The notes: generated by a model not told the origin, from the sequence alone. DNA of 64,000 nt from DATMER01 sp040349255 (GCA_040349255.1 JBEQUE010000010.1:72138-136137); one strand, 5' to 3'. Counted from the stretch's first letter, positions 25,149-35,912 are shown. Translations and numbers: made by a program.

Positions 25149-25230
25149 GCCCTCAGCAACCCGTGTCAGCGATCCTGGTGCAGCGACGTATTGGCGTACC
25201 CGTAGTGCGCAGGTCCCGAGAGGAGGCTGG

Positions 25231-27153
25231 ATGAACATCCCGGAAGAGTTTGGGAAGTACCTGCTTCTCAAGAAACTGACTGAAGATCCACTCGGAGAGA
25301 CATTCCGGGCCGGTAGAGTCGGCAAGGAAGGGATGGAGCAGGTCGTCCTGCTCCGCGTCTTCAACGGCAAGGGGGTCGACGGCGAGAAGCTCTGGCAGAA
25401 GGCGTCGGGGCGGGCCGCGGTCCAGCAGGCCCTGAAGAGCCCGAACATCGGCAGCGGCGTCGACCTGGGCCGGGTGCGCAGCTTCCCCTACGCAGCCTAC
25501 GACTACATCTCGGGCAAGAACCTGTCGGCGCTGATGGCGCAGGCGAACAAGCAGCTCTCGCCCATCCCGGCCGACCACGCGCTGCTGATCGCCGAGCGCA
25601 TCGCCCTCGCCCTGGCCGCGGCCCACGAGACCCGGGTCCAGGACGAGCGGCTCACGCACGGCTTCGTGGTCCCGCAGCTCGTCATGATCTCGAACGAGGG
25701 CGAGACCCGTCTCCTCGGCTTCGAGGCCGGCCCCGGCCTGCGCTCGCTCGCCGCCGCCGGCTGGCAGGACGCGGCGCTCCGGCCGTACCTGTCGCCGGAG
25801 ACCTTCGACGGCGCGCCGCCGTCCAAGGCCGACGACGTCTTCTCCCTCGGCGCGATCCTCTTCGAGCTGCTGACCGGCGAGCGCCTGCCCGCGGGCACGC
25901 CCGAGACCTGGGCGACGGCGGTCGACACCGCCAGCCTGCCGAACGAGGGCACGCCGCTGCCGGCGCCCGTCGCCGGCCTGCTCAAGAAGAGCCTCGTGGG
26001 CCGCGACCAGCGCATCGCGGACGTCGCCACCTGGCACAAGACGCTGTCCAAGCTGATGATCGACGGCCACTACAGCGCCACGACCTTCAACCTCGCCTTC
26101 TTCATGCACAACCTCTTCCGCGACGAGATCGAGCGGGAGAACCAGGAGATCCAGGCCGAGAAGAAGCTCGAGCTGCCGAAGCCGAAGCCGGCGCCCGTCG
26201 CGGCCCCGGTCCCGGCGGCGGCCGAGACGCGGGAGGCCGCGGCGGTCCGCAACGACACCACCCTCTCCGGCACGCGGTCGCAGGCCGCGGCGCCGAAGTC
26301 GAAGACCGGGCTCTGGATCGGCCTCGCCGCCGCCGTGCTGGTGGCCGCCGGCGTCGGCGGCTATCTCATGATGTCGGGCGGCATGCCGGGGAGCGCCGGC
26401 GCCCAGCCGACGCCCACCCCGGCTCCTGCCGTCCAGCCCGCCGCGATGCCGGGCGGCATGCAGCCCACGCCGATGCCCGCCGGCCCGACCCCCGAGGAGC
26501 TCCAGGCGCAGATCCAGGCCATGATCGCGGCCCAGAGCAAGGACGTCGAGAACAAGCTCAAGGACCAGTACGACGACCAGCTCAAGAAGCTGCAGCAGCA
26601 GCTCGAGGAAAGCCGCCGGGCCGCCGCCGAGCAGGAGCGGCTGGCGCAGATGCCCGCGCGCCAGCCCGAGAAGACGATACCCGCCGATCCTCCGCCGGCC
26701 CCGGTCGAGGCCAAGCCGACGCCGAAGCCGGAGCCTCCCGCCGCGGCGCCCGCCGTGTCGGCGCCCCAGCCGACGCCCGAGCCGCAGCGGGTGACGGAGC
26801 CGGTGCAGCAGGCGCCCGCACCCGTGCAGGCGCCCGTCCGCAAGGTCCAGTTCGGCGACCTCGTCAGCCCCGGACCGGGCGTTACCCAGCCGCGCCTGAC
26901 CTCGCGCCTCGACCCGCGCTACCCATCCGCCGCACAGCGGCTCAACAAGGCCGCCCAGATCGACATCAAGGTGCTGGTGGACGAGAACGGCCGCGTGACG
27001 GACGCCCAGAGGTCCGGCGCCAAGGCCGGCTTCGGCTTCGACGAGGCCGCCCTCGATGCCGCCCGCCGCGCCATCTTCACGCCGGCCACCAAGGACGGCG
27101 TGCGGGTCAAGATGTGGGCCACGATCCGGGTGGCGTTCCAGCCCGGCCGGTAG
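25231..27153 (+). CDS. Pseudokinase fused to transmembrane helix, coiled coil and TonB C-terminal domain
   Basis: A 640-residue protein. Residues 5-275 follow the Ser/Thr kinase fold but lack catalytic residues: the VAIK lysine position reads VVLLRVF, HRDxxxxN is replaced by THGFVVPQL (143-150) and DFG by LGFEAG (162-167). The activation-end PYLSPE, ADDVFSLGAILFELLTGE and the C-lobe are kept. A transmembrane helix is at about 360-381; then a Pro-rich stretch, a coiled coil (422-475), a second Pro-rich stretch, and a TonB C-terminal domain at 557-640 (RYPSAAQRLNKAAQIDIKVLVDENGRV ... FDEAALDAARRAIFTPA). The TonB part would face the periplasm and contact an outer-membrane receptor while the kinase-like part stays in the cytoplasm. 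GAGAGGAGG precedes the ATG. A terminator follows. Confidence 0.85.
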   Translation: MNIPEEFGKYLLLKKLTEDPLGETFRAGRVGKEGMEQVVLLRVFNGKGVDGEKLWQKASGRAAVQQALKSPNIGSGVDLGRVRSFPYAAYDYISGKNLSALMAQANKQLSPIPADHALLIAERIALALAAAHETRVQDERLTHGFVVPQLVMISNEGETRLLGFEAGPGLRSLAAAGWQDAALRPYLSPETFDGAPPSKADDVFSLGAILFELLTGERLPAGTPETWATAVDTASLPNEGTPLPAPVAGLLKKSLVGRDQRIADVATWHKTLSKLMIDGHYSATTFNLAFFMHNLFRDEIERENQEIQAEKKLELPKPKPAPVAAPVPAAAETREAAAVRNDTTLSGTRSQAAAPKSKTGLWIGLAAAVLVAAGVGGYLMMSGGMPGSAGAQPTPTPAPAVQPAAMPGGMQPTPMPAGPTPEELQAQIQAMIAAQSKDVENKLKDQYDDQLKKLQQQLEESRRAAAEQERLAQMPARQPEKTIPADPPPAPVEAKPTPKPEPPAAAPAVSAPQPTPEPQRVTEPVQQAPAPVQAPVRKVQFGDLVSPGPGVTQPRLTSRLDPRYPSAAQRLNKAAQIDIKVLVDENGRVTDAQRSGAKAGFGFDEAALDAARRAIFTPATKDGVRVKMWATIRVAFQPGR

Positions 27154-27176
27154 ACGGGTCGCGACGCTCGCGCAGG

Positions 27177-27208
27177 AAAACCGCCCGGCCTCGCGCCGGG
27201 CGGTTTTT
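27177..27208 (+). terminator. Rho-independent terminator
   Basis: AAAA, then a 9-bp stem CCGCCCGGC/GCCGGGCGG with a 5-base loop, then TTTTT. It lies between the pseudokinase-TonB gene and the next kinase, so these are separate transcripts or attenuated. The A and T runs make it active on both strands. Confidence 0.92.
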
Positions 27209-27250
27209 CTTCCAGGCCCCTGCAGAGCCGTTCCGCCACAGGAGTCTTGC

Positions 27251-29821
27251 GTGCCTGAGATACCTCGGCAGGTCGGGCCCTACAACATCCTCGGACTGCT
27301 CGGCGAGGGCGGCATGGGCGAGGTGTTCCTGGCCTACGACGAGCGCCTGGACCGGAAGGTCGCCGTCAAGCGGGTCCGCGGCGGCGACCTCTCCGCGAAC
27401 CGGCGCCAGCGGCTCCAGCGCGAGGCGCAGATGGCTGCCCAGCTCAGCCATCCCGCCATCGTCCAGGTCCACGACTTCGTCGCCGAGGGCGGGACCGACC
27501 ACATCGTCATGGAGTATGTGGACGGGCCGAGCCTGAGGAGACTCCTCAGGTCCGGCCCGATGTCTCCGGGCCGAGCCCTGCCCCTGGCCTGCGAGATCGC
27601 CGCCGGGCTCGCCGAAGCGCACCGGATGGGCGTGATCCATCGCGACCTGAAAGCCGAGAACGTCCTCATCACACCCATGGGCCATGCCAAGATCGCGGAC
27701 TTCGGCCTCGCCCGAAGGCTCGACGGCGACGATCGGCTGACCGCCAGCAACGCCGTCCTCGGCACCTACCGGACCATGTCTCCGGAGCAGGCCCGGGGCG
27801 AGCCCGCGAGCTATCGCTCCGACCTCTTCTCCTTCGGCGTCCTGCTCTACGAGATGCTGAGCGGCCGGTCGCCGTTCCAGGCGGAAAACGGGCTCGCCAC
27901 CCTGCAGCGCATCACCTCCTTCGATCCGCCGCCGCTCTCGGAGGCCGCTTCCGACCTCCCGACGGAGCTTTCGGCGCTCGTCGAGCGCCTGATGCGGAAG
28001 GAGCCGGACCGCCGGCCGGCCAGCGCCCTGGACGTCCTGAAGGACCTCGAGGAGATGGCCCGGGGAGTGCCCCGGGAGGAGCCGAGCTGGTTCGCGGCCA
28101 CCACCCTCCTCTCCCAGCCTGCCGGGATGGAGCGGCCCTCGGGCACACCGTCTGCGCGTCGCTTCCGGGCTCCCGGCATCGCGTGGAGCGCCTCCCTGGC
28201 GATCACCCTCGCGGCGATCGGGCTCTATCTCGCGCTGCGGCTGCCCGCCGCGCCGCTCTACGTGGCGGTGATCCGGCCCGAGATCGTGGCTCCGGAGATC
28301 GACGCCAGCCAGATTGAAATCCTGGCATCGGGGGTCCGGACCGCCGCCCTGCGCGGCCTGGTGTCGCTCAAGGGCATCTCGCCCATGGGGAGCAAGGAGG
28401 TCGACGACATCGAGGGCTCTCCGACCGCGGTCGCGCGAGCGGTCTCGGCCGACGAGATCCTCGCCAGCCGGCTCGACTGCCGGCGCGAGCTCTGCCAGGC
28501 CACCTTGAGCCGGCTGCGGGGAACCGACGGCAGCGTCGTCCAGGTGGAGAGCTTCGAGGTCCCGGTCGACGACGTGGCCGTGATGTCCAACATCCTCGCC
28601 GGCCAGATCCGGCGGATCTTCTCCGACTACGAGGTCCGCGAAGGCAGCCCCGATATCGAGGCGAGCGGCGCCGATGTCCGAGAGTTCCTGGAGCTCCGGC
28701 GCCGGTTCGACGCCCGGAGCGAGCCTTCCACCGACCAGATCCTCGCGCAACTCGCCGAGATCCGGAAGCGCTCGCCTCGCTTCCTCGACGCTTACCTGCT
28801 GGAAGCGGAGGTCTCCTACTTCCGGTACCACTTGGCGCTCGATCCCAAGGACCGGGATCACGCGGTTGTCCTCATTCGGCAGGCCCGCAGGATCGACTCG
28901 GGAAATCCACAACCGCTGTTCATCCTGATCGATCTCGCCTTGATCGACAACGATGTCAAGAAAGCCGAAACGGCCCTGGCCGAGCTCGAAACGATCGTCC
29001 CGGGAGATGCCCGGATCCTGGACCGGAAGGCCCGGATCCTCACCGCCCGGGGCCGGACCGCGGAAGCCGTCGAGTTGCTCGAGCGCTCGGTCCGCCTACG
29101 GCCGGACTGGAAGCGGCTCTACAATCTTGCCTTCCTCGAATACCGGCACGGCAGCGTCCCCGAGGCGCGGCAGAATCTCGCCCGGCTCCTCGACATCGCG
29201 CCGGGAAACATTTACGGGCTCTCTCTGCTGGGCGAGATCGAGCTGACGAACGGCGACCTGAACGAAGCGGTCCGGCGCTATGGCGAGTTGGTCCGCCGCT
29301 CCAGCTCGCCAAACCGGCTTTCCAACCTCGGGCTCGCCCATCTGCTCCTGCACGACTACCGGCGCGCGGCCGGGATCTTCCAGGAGGTTGTGGAGAGCGC
29401 CCCCACGAACTCCGTCTTCGTCCTGAATCTTGCGGACGCCTGCCTCCTCCTTGGCAGGAGGGAGGAGGCTCGACGTCACTACCAGCGCGTGATCGAGCTG
29501 AACGGGCCCAGGCCCGGCGACGAACCGGAGCTCGCGAGCGCCACGGCTCAGGCCCTGGCCCACCTCGGACGCGGCCAGGAGGCCGTGACCGTCATTCGCG
29601 AAGTCGAGCGGCTGGCGCCGGACGACGTCGGCGTAGCCTATGCCGGGGCGGTCGTCTATGCGACCCTCGGCGAAGAGAGCTCAGCCCTGGTCAGCATCGA
29701 GAAGGCTCGGAAACTGGGTTACCAGCCGCGCTGGTTCACCTTTTCCTGGTTCAACGGGCTGGAGCACAGGCCCGAGTTCCAGGCAATGCTTCGACAGGAT
29801 TCTCCGATGCGTCGTGACTAG
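27251..29821 (+). CDS. Membrane Ser/Thr protein kinase with C-terminal TPR repeats
   Basis: An 856-residue protein. The kinase domain (10-275) is complete: GEGGMGEVF loop, Lys40 in VAVKR, HRD at 130-132 with IHRDLKAENVL, DFG at 150-152, TMSPEQARGE and SDLFSFGVLLYE. A transmembrane helix lies at about 309-329. The periplasmic half starts with a domain (about 335-470) shared with the kinase at 40.3-42.8 kb, with VAVIRP and AVSADEILASRLDCRRELC, and ends in at least eight TPR-like hairpins (about 520-850). Start: GTG 27251, with AGGAG 6 bases upstream. It overlaps the convergent small gene by 4 bases. A sensory kinase of Acidobacteria/myxobacteria type; the ligand is unknown. Confidence 0.9.
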   Translation: MPEIPRQVGPYNILGLLGEGGMGEVFLAYDERLDRKVAVKRVRGGDLSANRRQRLQREAQMAAQLSHPAIVQVHDFVAEGGTDHIVMEYVDGPSLRRLLRSGPMSPGRALPLACEIAAGLAEAHRMGVIHRDLKAENVLITPMGHAKIADFGLARRLDGDDRLTASNAVLGTYRTMSPEQARGEPASYRSDLFSFGVLLYEMLSGRSPFQAENGLATLQRITSFDPPPLSEAASDLPTELSALVERLMRKEPDRRPASALDVLKDLEEMARGVPREEPSWFAATTLLSQPAGMERPSGTPSARRFRAPGIAWSASLAITLAAIGLYLALRLPAAPLYVAVIRPEIVAPEIDASQIEILASGVRTAALRGLVSLKGISPMGSKEVDDIEGSPTAVARAVSADEILASRLDCRRELCQATLSRLRGTDGSVVQVESFEVPVDDVAVMSNILAGQIRRIFSDYEVREGSPDIEASGADVREFLELRRRFDARSEPSTDQILAQLAEIRKRSPRFLDAYLLEAEVSYFRYHLALDPKDRDHAVVLIRQARRIDSGNPQPLFILIDLALIDNDVKKAETALAELETIVPGDARILDRKARILTARGRTAEAVELLERSVRLRPDWKRLYNLAFLEYRHGSVPEARQNLARLLDIAPGNIYGLSLLGEIELTNGDLNEAVRRYGELVRRSSSPNRLSNLGLAHLLLHDYRRAAGIFQEVVESAPTNSVFVLNLADACLLLGRREEARRHYQRVIELNGPRPGDEPELASATAQALAHLGRGQEAVTVIREVERLAPDDVGVAYAGAVVYATLGEESSALVSIEKARKLGYQPRWFTFSWFNGLEHRPEFQAMLRQDSPMRRD

Positions 29822-30216
29822 GAGGACTCCAGCACCAGGGACGGCGGCGGCTCGCTCCGAACGACCGGGTAAAAATAAGTGCCGTCCTGCGTTGCCCTCA
29901 GGGCGCTCAGCTCGAAAAAGAACGTGCGGATTTCGCTGGAAGGATCGTTCTGCAGACCGAGCTCGACCCAGGTCTCTCCCGTCTGCACGCCCGTGATGAC
30001 ACTCGGCTGCGGCACGCTGTTTTGCCCGCTCGAATCCACCCATTGAATGCTTGCATCTCCCGTGAATTCGCTAGGCAGGTTGATCTTCACCAGATGAGGA
30101 CCCGGTTCAAAGATCAGGGAAGTGCCCGAAGCAGTGACGCCCGTGACTGCGGGGTCCACCGTGAACTCAATCCGGTCGCCATTGTTCACCATCTGCGAAT
30201 GGGCCTGAGCTGACAT
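29818..30216 (-). CDS. Small beta-rich protein tail-to-tail with a kinase-TPR gene
   Basis: A 132-residue protein with no signal peptide. It has alternating hydrophobic and polar residues (GDRIEFTVDPAVTGVTASGTSLIF, HLVKINLPSEFTGDASIQWVDSSG) that predict a beta-sandwich. GAGGAGG stands 5 bases before the ATG. Its stop overlaps the kinase stop by 4 bases on the other strand. A second kinase-TPR gene in this window likewise overlaps a beta-rich protein gene end to end, so a functional link is possible. The protein is not recognised as a known family. Confidence 0.6.
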   Translation of the reverse strand: MSAQAHSQMVNNGDRIEFTVDPAVTGVTASGTSLIFEPGPHLVKINLPSEFTGDASIQWVDSSGQNSVPQPSVITGVQTGETWVELGLQNDPSSEIRTFFFELSALRATQDGTYFYPVVRSEPPPSLVLESS

Positions 30217-30229
30217 TTATCCCTCCTCT

Positions 30230-30332
30230 TGAGTGCACTCAGCGGGTGAGGCGAGAGATGACAGAGACCTTGAACGGGCTGTCCAAGCCTCGTAGTCAGT
30301 GCAACTCGGGTTTGATGACTCAGTGGACTGAG
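30230..30332. promoter_or_regulatory. Two related palindromes in the leader of the small beta-rich gene
   Basis: TGAGTGCACTCA (30230-30241) is a perfect 12-bp palindrome 14 bases before the ATG at 30216. CTCAGTGGACTGAG (30319-30332) shares the CTCA/TGAG arms. Together they could be operator sites for one dimeric regulator of this divergent intergenic region, which otherwise holds no gene. Confidence 0.4.
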
Positions 30333-30444
30333 GCCCGGGTTTGTTTCACCTCTTCGGGACGGCTGGGATCAAAGACGATCGGCAGGCCGCTGCAAGGTGC
30401 CCGGGGGGGCGAGGAGATATGATGGAGCCTGAAAGGAGCCTCCC

Positions 30445-30948
30445 ATGCTGACGGCGAAACCCTGGCGAACGGCAGGACTCATCCTCCTCGGGCTGGCGGC
30501 GGCCTGCACCCGGTCGTCGGTGCCGCTCGACGTGCCGAAGCTGGAGGACGTGGAAACCGTCTACATTTCCAGGAATCAAGACTCGAAGGTGGTCTGGAGG
30601 TACGAGCTCCGGGACCGCGCCCGGATCGCGGCCATCCTGGACCACCTCGACAACCACAACCCGGACGAGTACCGCATCGAGACCAACCTCTACGCCAAGT
30701 GGGTCAACCCGCGCCTGCCCGAGTACGAGTACGACTTCATGTTCCTGAGCCCGGTGCACGTCCTGCTGGGAGTCACGATCGGCCCCGACTGGCTGGGAGG
30801 CGAGGACGACCTCGAGAGATTCCCGGATCAGGGGCGGCTCAACCTCTACCGCCGCCGGCCGCTCAGCGCCGCGGAACGCGCGACTCTCGTCTCTCTCCTC
30901 GAGATCCGGTCGGGAGACGAGAACATGCTCGCCAGGAACAGGGACTGA
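30445..30948 (+). CDS. Putative lipoprotein of unknown function
   Basis: A 167-residue protein. The N-terminus (TAGLILLGLAAACTRSS) is a lipoprotein-type signal with Cys at 21; the lipobox (A-A-A-C after Leu) is weak but acceptable. The mature part has the pattern VETVYISRNQDSKVVWRYELRDRARIAAILDHLDNH, which resembles small proteins with a strand-helix fold but matches no named family that I recognise. AGGAG precedes the ATG. It is followed directly by repeat array 4. Confidence 0.6.
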   Translation: MLTAKPWRTAGLILLGLAAACTRSSVPLDVPKLEDVETVYISRNQDSKVVWRYELRDRARIAAILDHLDNHNPDEYRIETNLYAKWVNPRLPEYEYDFMFLSPVHVLLGVTIGPDWLGGEDDLERFPDQGRLNLYRRRPLSAAERATLVSLLEIRSGDENMLARNRD

Positions 30949-30960
30949 CGGCGCCGCGAA

Positions 30961-31184
30961 GGGGATGACCCGCTCCCCGACCGTGGCACCGTGCCACGCG
31001 CGGGGCCGCCGCGCCACAGCCGGGGATGACCTTCTCCCCGACCGTGGCGCCGCGCCACACGCGGGGATGACTCGCTCCCCGACCGTGGCGCCGTGCCACG
31101 CGCGGGGCCGCCGCGCCACAGCCGGGGATGACCCGCTCCCCGACCGTGGCGCCGCGCCACGCGGCGTGGCGGCACAGCCCCGTT
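30961..31184. repeat. Array 4: about eleven 20-21-bp units arranged in 61/41-bp higher-order repeats
   Basis: Copies of GGGGATGAC start at 30961, 31022, 31063 and 31124 (spacing 61, 41, 61). Each 61-bp repeat splits into three subunits of 21, 20 and 20 bp: GGGGATGAC...CTCCCCGAC, CGTGGCACCGTGCCACGCGC and GGGGCCGCCGCGCCACAGCC; the 41-bp repeat lacks the third. The second subunit contains a near-perfect 17-bp palindrome. The subunit length equals that of arrays 1-3. It fills the gap between the lipoprotein and the DUF433 gene. Confidence 0.82.
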
Positions 31185-31240
31185 CGCCCGCGCCTCGGGA
31201 CCTGTTTCAGCGATGGGCTGCCAAGGGCTAGAATAGCCGC

Positions 31241-31474
31241 ATGGGAGAGCCTTGGATCGTCACGAAGCCTGGAGTCTTGGGAGGAAAGCCCTGCATTCGC
31301 GGGACCCGCATCAGTGTGGAGCTTGTCCTGGAGCTCCTGGCGAGCGGCGCATCTCGGGAGGACATCCTTCGTGCCTACCCGCATGTTCCGGCCGAAGGGC
31401 TCGCCGCAGCCATTCAGTACGCCGCGGAATCGATGAAAAATGAGGTGGTCTGGGACTTCCAGATCTCCGCATGA
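31241..31474 (+). CDS. DUF433 antitoxin-like protein
   Basis: A 77-residue protein. ITKPGVLGGKPCIRGTRISVELVLELLASGASREDILRAYPHV (first residues VTKPGV here) is the DUF433 signature: a small winged-helix domain that often acts as antitoxin to a PIN-like DUF5615 protein. The next gene overlaps it by 4 bases and is a DUF5615 relative, giving a standard pair. The protein would bind DNA and the toxin. Confidence 0.88.
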   Translation: MGEPWIVTKPGVLGGKPCIRGTRISVELVLELLASGASREDILRAYPHVPAEGLAAAIQYAAESMKNEVVWDFQISA

Positions 31475-31671
31475 AGGCTCTGGACTTTCCTCTGCTGACG
31501 GACGAGAACATTCAGGCGGAGATCGTTCAGGATCTCCTCGAAAGCGGAAAGCAGGTCAGGACGGTCTGGGACGAGGCGCTTGACAGCCGCGACGACGCCG
31601 AGATCCTCCAGCATGCCCATGTGCGTGGATGGGTGGTTCTGACCCAGAACCGGTCCAGCGCTGCTCTCTGA
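31471..31671 (+). CDS. DUF5615 PIN-like toxin, C-terminally truncated
   Basis: A 66-residue protein. LLTDENIQAEIVQDLLESGKQVRTVWDEALDSRDDAEILQHAHVRGWVVLTQNR matches the first half of DUF5615/Mut7-C-like PIN proteins (LxDENI..., ASDEEVL..., VLLTxDxDFG). Family members usually run about 110-120 residues with a third acidic residue in the D-x-D-F-G region. Here the reading ends at NRSSAAL, directly after the position of that motif, so the catalytic Asp and the C-terminal half are missing. Probably inactive as a nuclease. The ATGA overlap with the DUF433 gene is intact. Confidence 0.75.
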   Translation: MKALDFPLLTDENIQAEIVQDLLESGKQVRTVWDEALDSRDDAEILQHAHVRGWVVLTQNRSSAAL

Positions 31672-31680
31672 AGAAGGGGG

Positions 31681-31715
31681 CGCCTCCAGCCCCGGCGGTT
31701 CGGGAGCTGGAGGCG
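31681..31715. terminator. Hairpin between convergent genes
   Basis: A 10-bp perfect stem CGCCTCCAGC/GCTGGAGGCG (31681-31690 with 31706-31715) between the truncated toxin gene and the convergent CsgG-like gene. There is no T tract on the minus strand after it. Confidence 0.55.
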
Positions 31716-31727
31716 GGTCGGGGCCGC

Positions 31728-32357
31728 TTACAGGTCGGCGGCCTTGAGGCTGGCGGTGAGCTGCTGGATGCAGGGCTTCATGACCTTGTCGAACATGCGG
31801 TCGTCGTCCACACCGCCGCCGAAGCCGCCGACGCTGACCTTCACGCTGCTCTCCTCGGCCGAGGCCTCGTCCGCCCAGACCACCTCTCCCGTCGAGGTGT
31901 CGATCAGGCGGGCGTTGAGCGCCGCCACGAAGTTGCGCTTGCCGGCCGAGAAGCCCGGCAGACGGCCGATGCCCGAGCCGTGCGCACCCTTGTCCGTGAT
32001 GCCGTACTCGGTGACAGCGCCGGTCAGCAGGTAGTTCACGCCCAGCAGCTTGCCGACCTTCACCGCGGTGGCCGGATCCACGTCGCCGGACAGGCTGAGG
32101 TTCTTCTCCTGCATCAGGGCCTGGAGCTGCTCGCGCTCCACCACGCGGAACTTGCCGCTCTTCACCAGCTCGGTCACGAACACGTCCTGGGCGGCCTCGG
32201 CGCCGCCGTGCCACCACCACTGGTTGTCGGCCTTGTTCTTGAACTCCAGCACCGCGATGCGGGGCTTGGTCGACTTGTCCGCCGCGGCGGCCGTCATGGT
32301 GACCGCGAGGACGCAGAGCAGGCAGGCGCAAAGGGCGAGAGACACGATCCGCTTCAT
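31728..32357 (-). CDS. CsgG/HfaB-like exported protein
   Basis: A 209-residue protein with a signal peptide (MKRIVSLALCACLLCVLAVTMTAAA). KPRIAVLEFKNKAD, VTELVKSGKFRVVEREQLQALMQEKNL, ATAVKVGKLLGVNYLLTGAVTEY and LNARLIDTSTGEVVWADEA are the usual CsgG-family segments. In curli systems CsgG is a nonameric outer-membrane secretion pore, but many short soluble relatives exist without a barrel. This one has no lipobox and no transmembrane hairpins that I can see, so it is more likely a periplasmic relative. GGAGAAGAAAACC precedes the ATG. Confidence 0.75.
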   Translation of the reverse strand: MKRIVSLALCACLLCVLAVTMTAAAADKSTKPRIAVLEFKNKADNQWWWHGGAEAAQDVFVTELVKSGKFRVVEREQLQALMQEKNLSLSGDVDPATAVKVGKLLGVNYLLTGAVTEYGITDKGAHGSGIGRLPGFSAGKRNFVAALNARLIDTSTGEVVWADEASAEESSVKVSVGGFGGGVDDDRMFDKVMKPCIQQLTASLKAADL

Positions 32358-32404
32358 GGTTTTCTTCTCCTTACAACCGGTTCAGTCAAAATCAGTCCAC
32401 CATT

Positions 32405-34705
<2,301 letters not shown>

Positions 34706-34743
34706 GATGGGCGCGATCTTATGCCATGCCATAGGATGCGGCC

Positions 34744-35451
34744 ATGATCGTCGCGGACGACCCGGACGGCGGGGACCGGCTCCTCCTGATCACCCAGCCC
34801 GACCACGCACACTTCTCGGCGGAGCTGATCTCGCTGTTCCGCACCGGCGGCCTGCCCGGGCATCCGCTCCGGACCGAGCTGCTGTTCGCGGTCCGCGAGC
34901 ACGACAACGGCTGGCGCGAGACCGACGCCGCGCCGCGCTGGAATCCCGAGACCGGCAGGCCGCACGACTTCCTGACCCTGCCGCGCGAGGACCGGATCGA
35001 GCTCTGGCAGCGCGGGACGGCCCGATACTCAGCCGAGCACCCGTACGCCGCGCTCCTCATCACCCGCCACGCGATCCAGCTCCACCAGGGCCGGCGCGGC
35101 CAGGACGGCTGGCAGCCGTTCCTGGACTACCTGGACGAGCTGCACCGCGGCCTGGCCGAGGAGGCCGGGACGCCTGACGAGGAAGAGGACTACCGCTGGC
35201 TCGACCTCGCGGACCTCCTCTCGCTCGGCATCTGCAACCGCTGGCGCGAGCCGTTCGGGCGGTACGGCTTCCAGGCTCAAATCCTCGACGGCACGCTCCA
35301 CCTCGACCCGTTCCCGCTCGCCGGGTCCACCGCGTTCCGCATCCCGTGCCGCCGCATCCCCCGCCTGGCGTATCGCGGCGACGCGGACCTCGGCGGCGAG
35401 CTCGCCGGCGCGCGCTGGGAGGAGCTGCCGGTGAGGGTGGCGCCCCTCTAG
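34744..35451 (+). CDS. DUF3891-family protein
   Basis: A 235-residue protein. LLLITQPDHAHFSAELISLF at the start, AVREHDNGWRETDAAPRWNPETGRPHDF and ISLL-type helices with RHAIQLHQGR are the DUF3891 pattern. The conserved His and Asp residues (QPDHA, REHDNGW) suggest a metal-dependent HD-like fold, but no activity is established. It is cotranscribed with nothing: the convergent Xre gene overlaps its end by 4 bases. Confidence 0.72.
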   Translation: MIVADDPDGGDRLLLITQPDHAHFSAELISLFRTGGLPGHPLRTELLFAVREHDNGWRETDAAPRWNPETGRPHDFLTLPREDRIELWQRGTARYSAEHPYAALLITRHAIQLHQGRRGQDGWQPFLDYLDELHRGLAEEAGTPDEEEDYRWLDLADLLSLGICNRWREPFGRYGFQAQILDGTLHLDPFPLAGSTAFRIPCRRIPRLAYRGDADLGGELAGARWEELPVRVAPL

Positions 35452-35912
35452 CCAGGCACCTTCAGCTTGTCCTGGTCGATCGTCATGACGATCTGCTCGA
35501 ACACCCGCCGGTAGAGCAGCAGCAGGTCGGCAAAGATCCGGGTGAACGCCTGGTCGGTCGGCTCGGTGAGCAGGGAGTTGCCGAGGAAGAGCGGCGGGAT
35601 GAGCAGCGGCTCCTCCGGCAGCCCGAGGCCGAGGAACTCCCCGGGTCTCAGCCCCTCCTTCGCCGGGTCCCGGGAGAGGTCGGCGGCGCGCCGGTCGACC
35701 AGGTAGAGCGTGTAGAAGAACTCGAACTGCCCGACCTCCAGGACCCCCAGGACCTTCTCCAGGGAGTCGAGCTTGGGCAGCTCCTTGCCGTTCTCATACT
35801 TCGAGAGCTGGCTCTTGCCGATCCCCGCCTCGCGCGCCACCTGAGCCTGGCTCTTCCCCCTCAGCTCGCGCAGGAGACCGAGGGTCCTCCCCAGATTCAC
35901 AAACATTCCCAT
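35448..35912 (-). CDS. Xre-family transcriptional regulator
   Basis: A 154-residue protein with an N-terminal Xre helix-turn-helix (LGRTLGLLRELRGKSQAQVAREAGIGKSQLSKYENGKELPKLDSLEKVL, residues 6-55). The C-terminal 90 residues (FFYTLYLVDRRAADLSRD ... IFADLLLLYRRVFEQIVMTID) are unlike common sensor domains and are probably a dimerisation or ligand domain. The ATG at 35912 lies inside an imperfect palindrome, which suggests autorepression. A second Xre gene of similar size follows upstream on the same strand. Confidence 0.82.
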   Translation of the reverse strand: MGMFVNLGRTLGLLRELRGKSQAQVAREAGIGKSQLSKYENGKELPKLDSLEKVLGVLEVGQFEFFYTLYLVDRRAADLSRDPAKEGLRPGEFLGLGLPEEPLLIPPLFLGNSLLTEPTDQAFTRIFADLLLLYRRVFEQIVMTIDQDKLKVPG

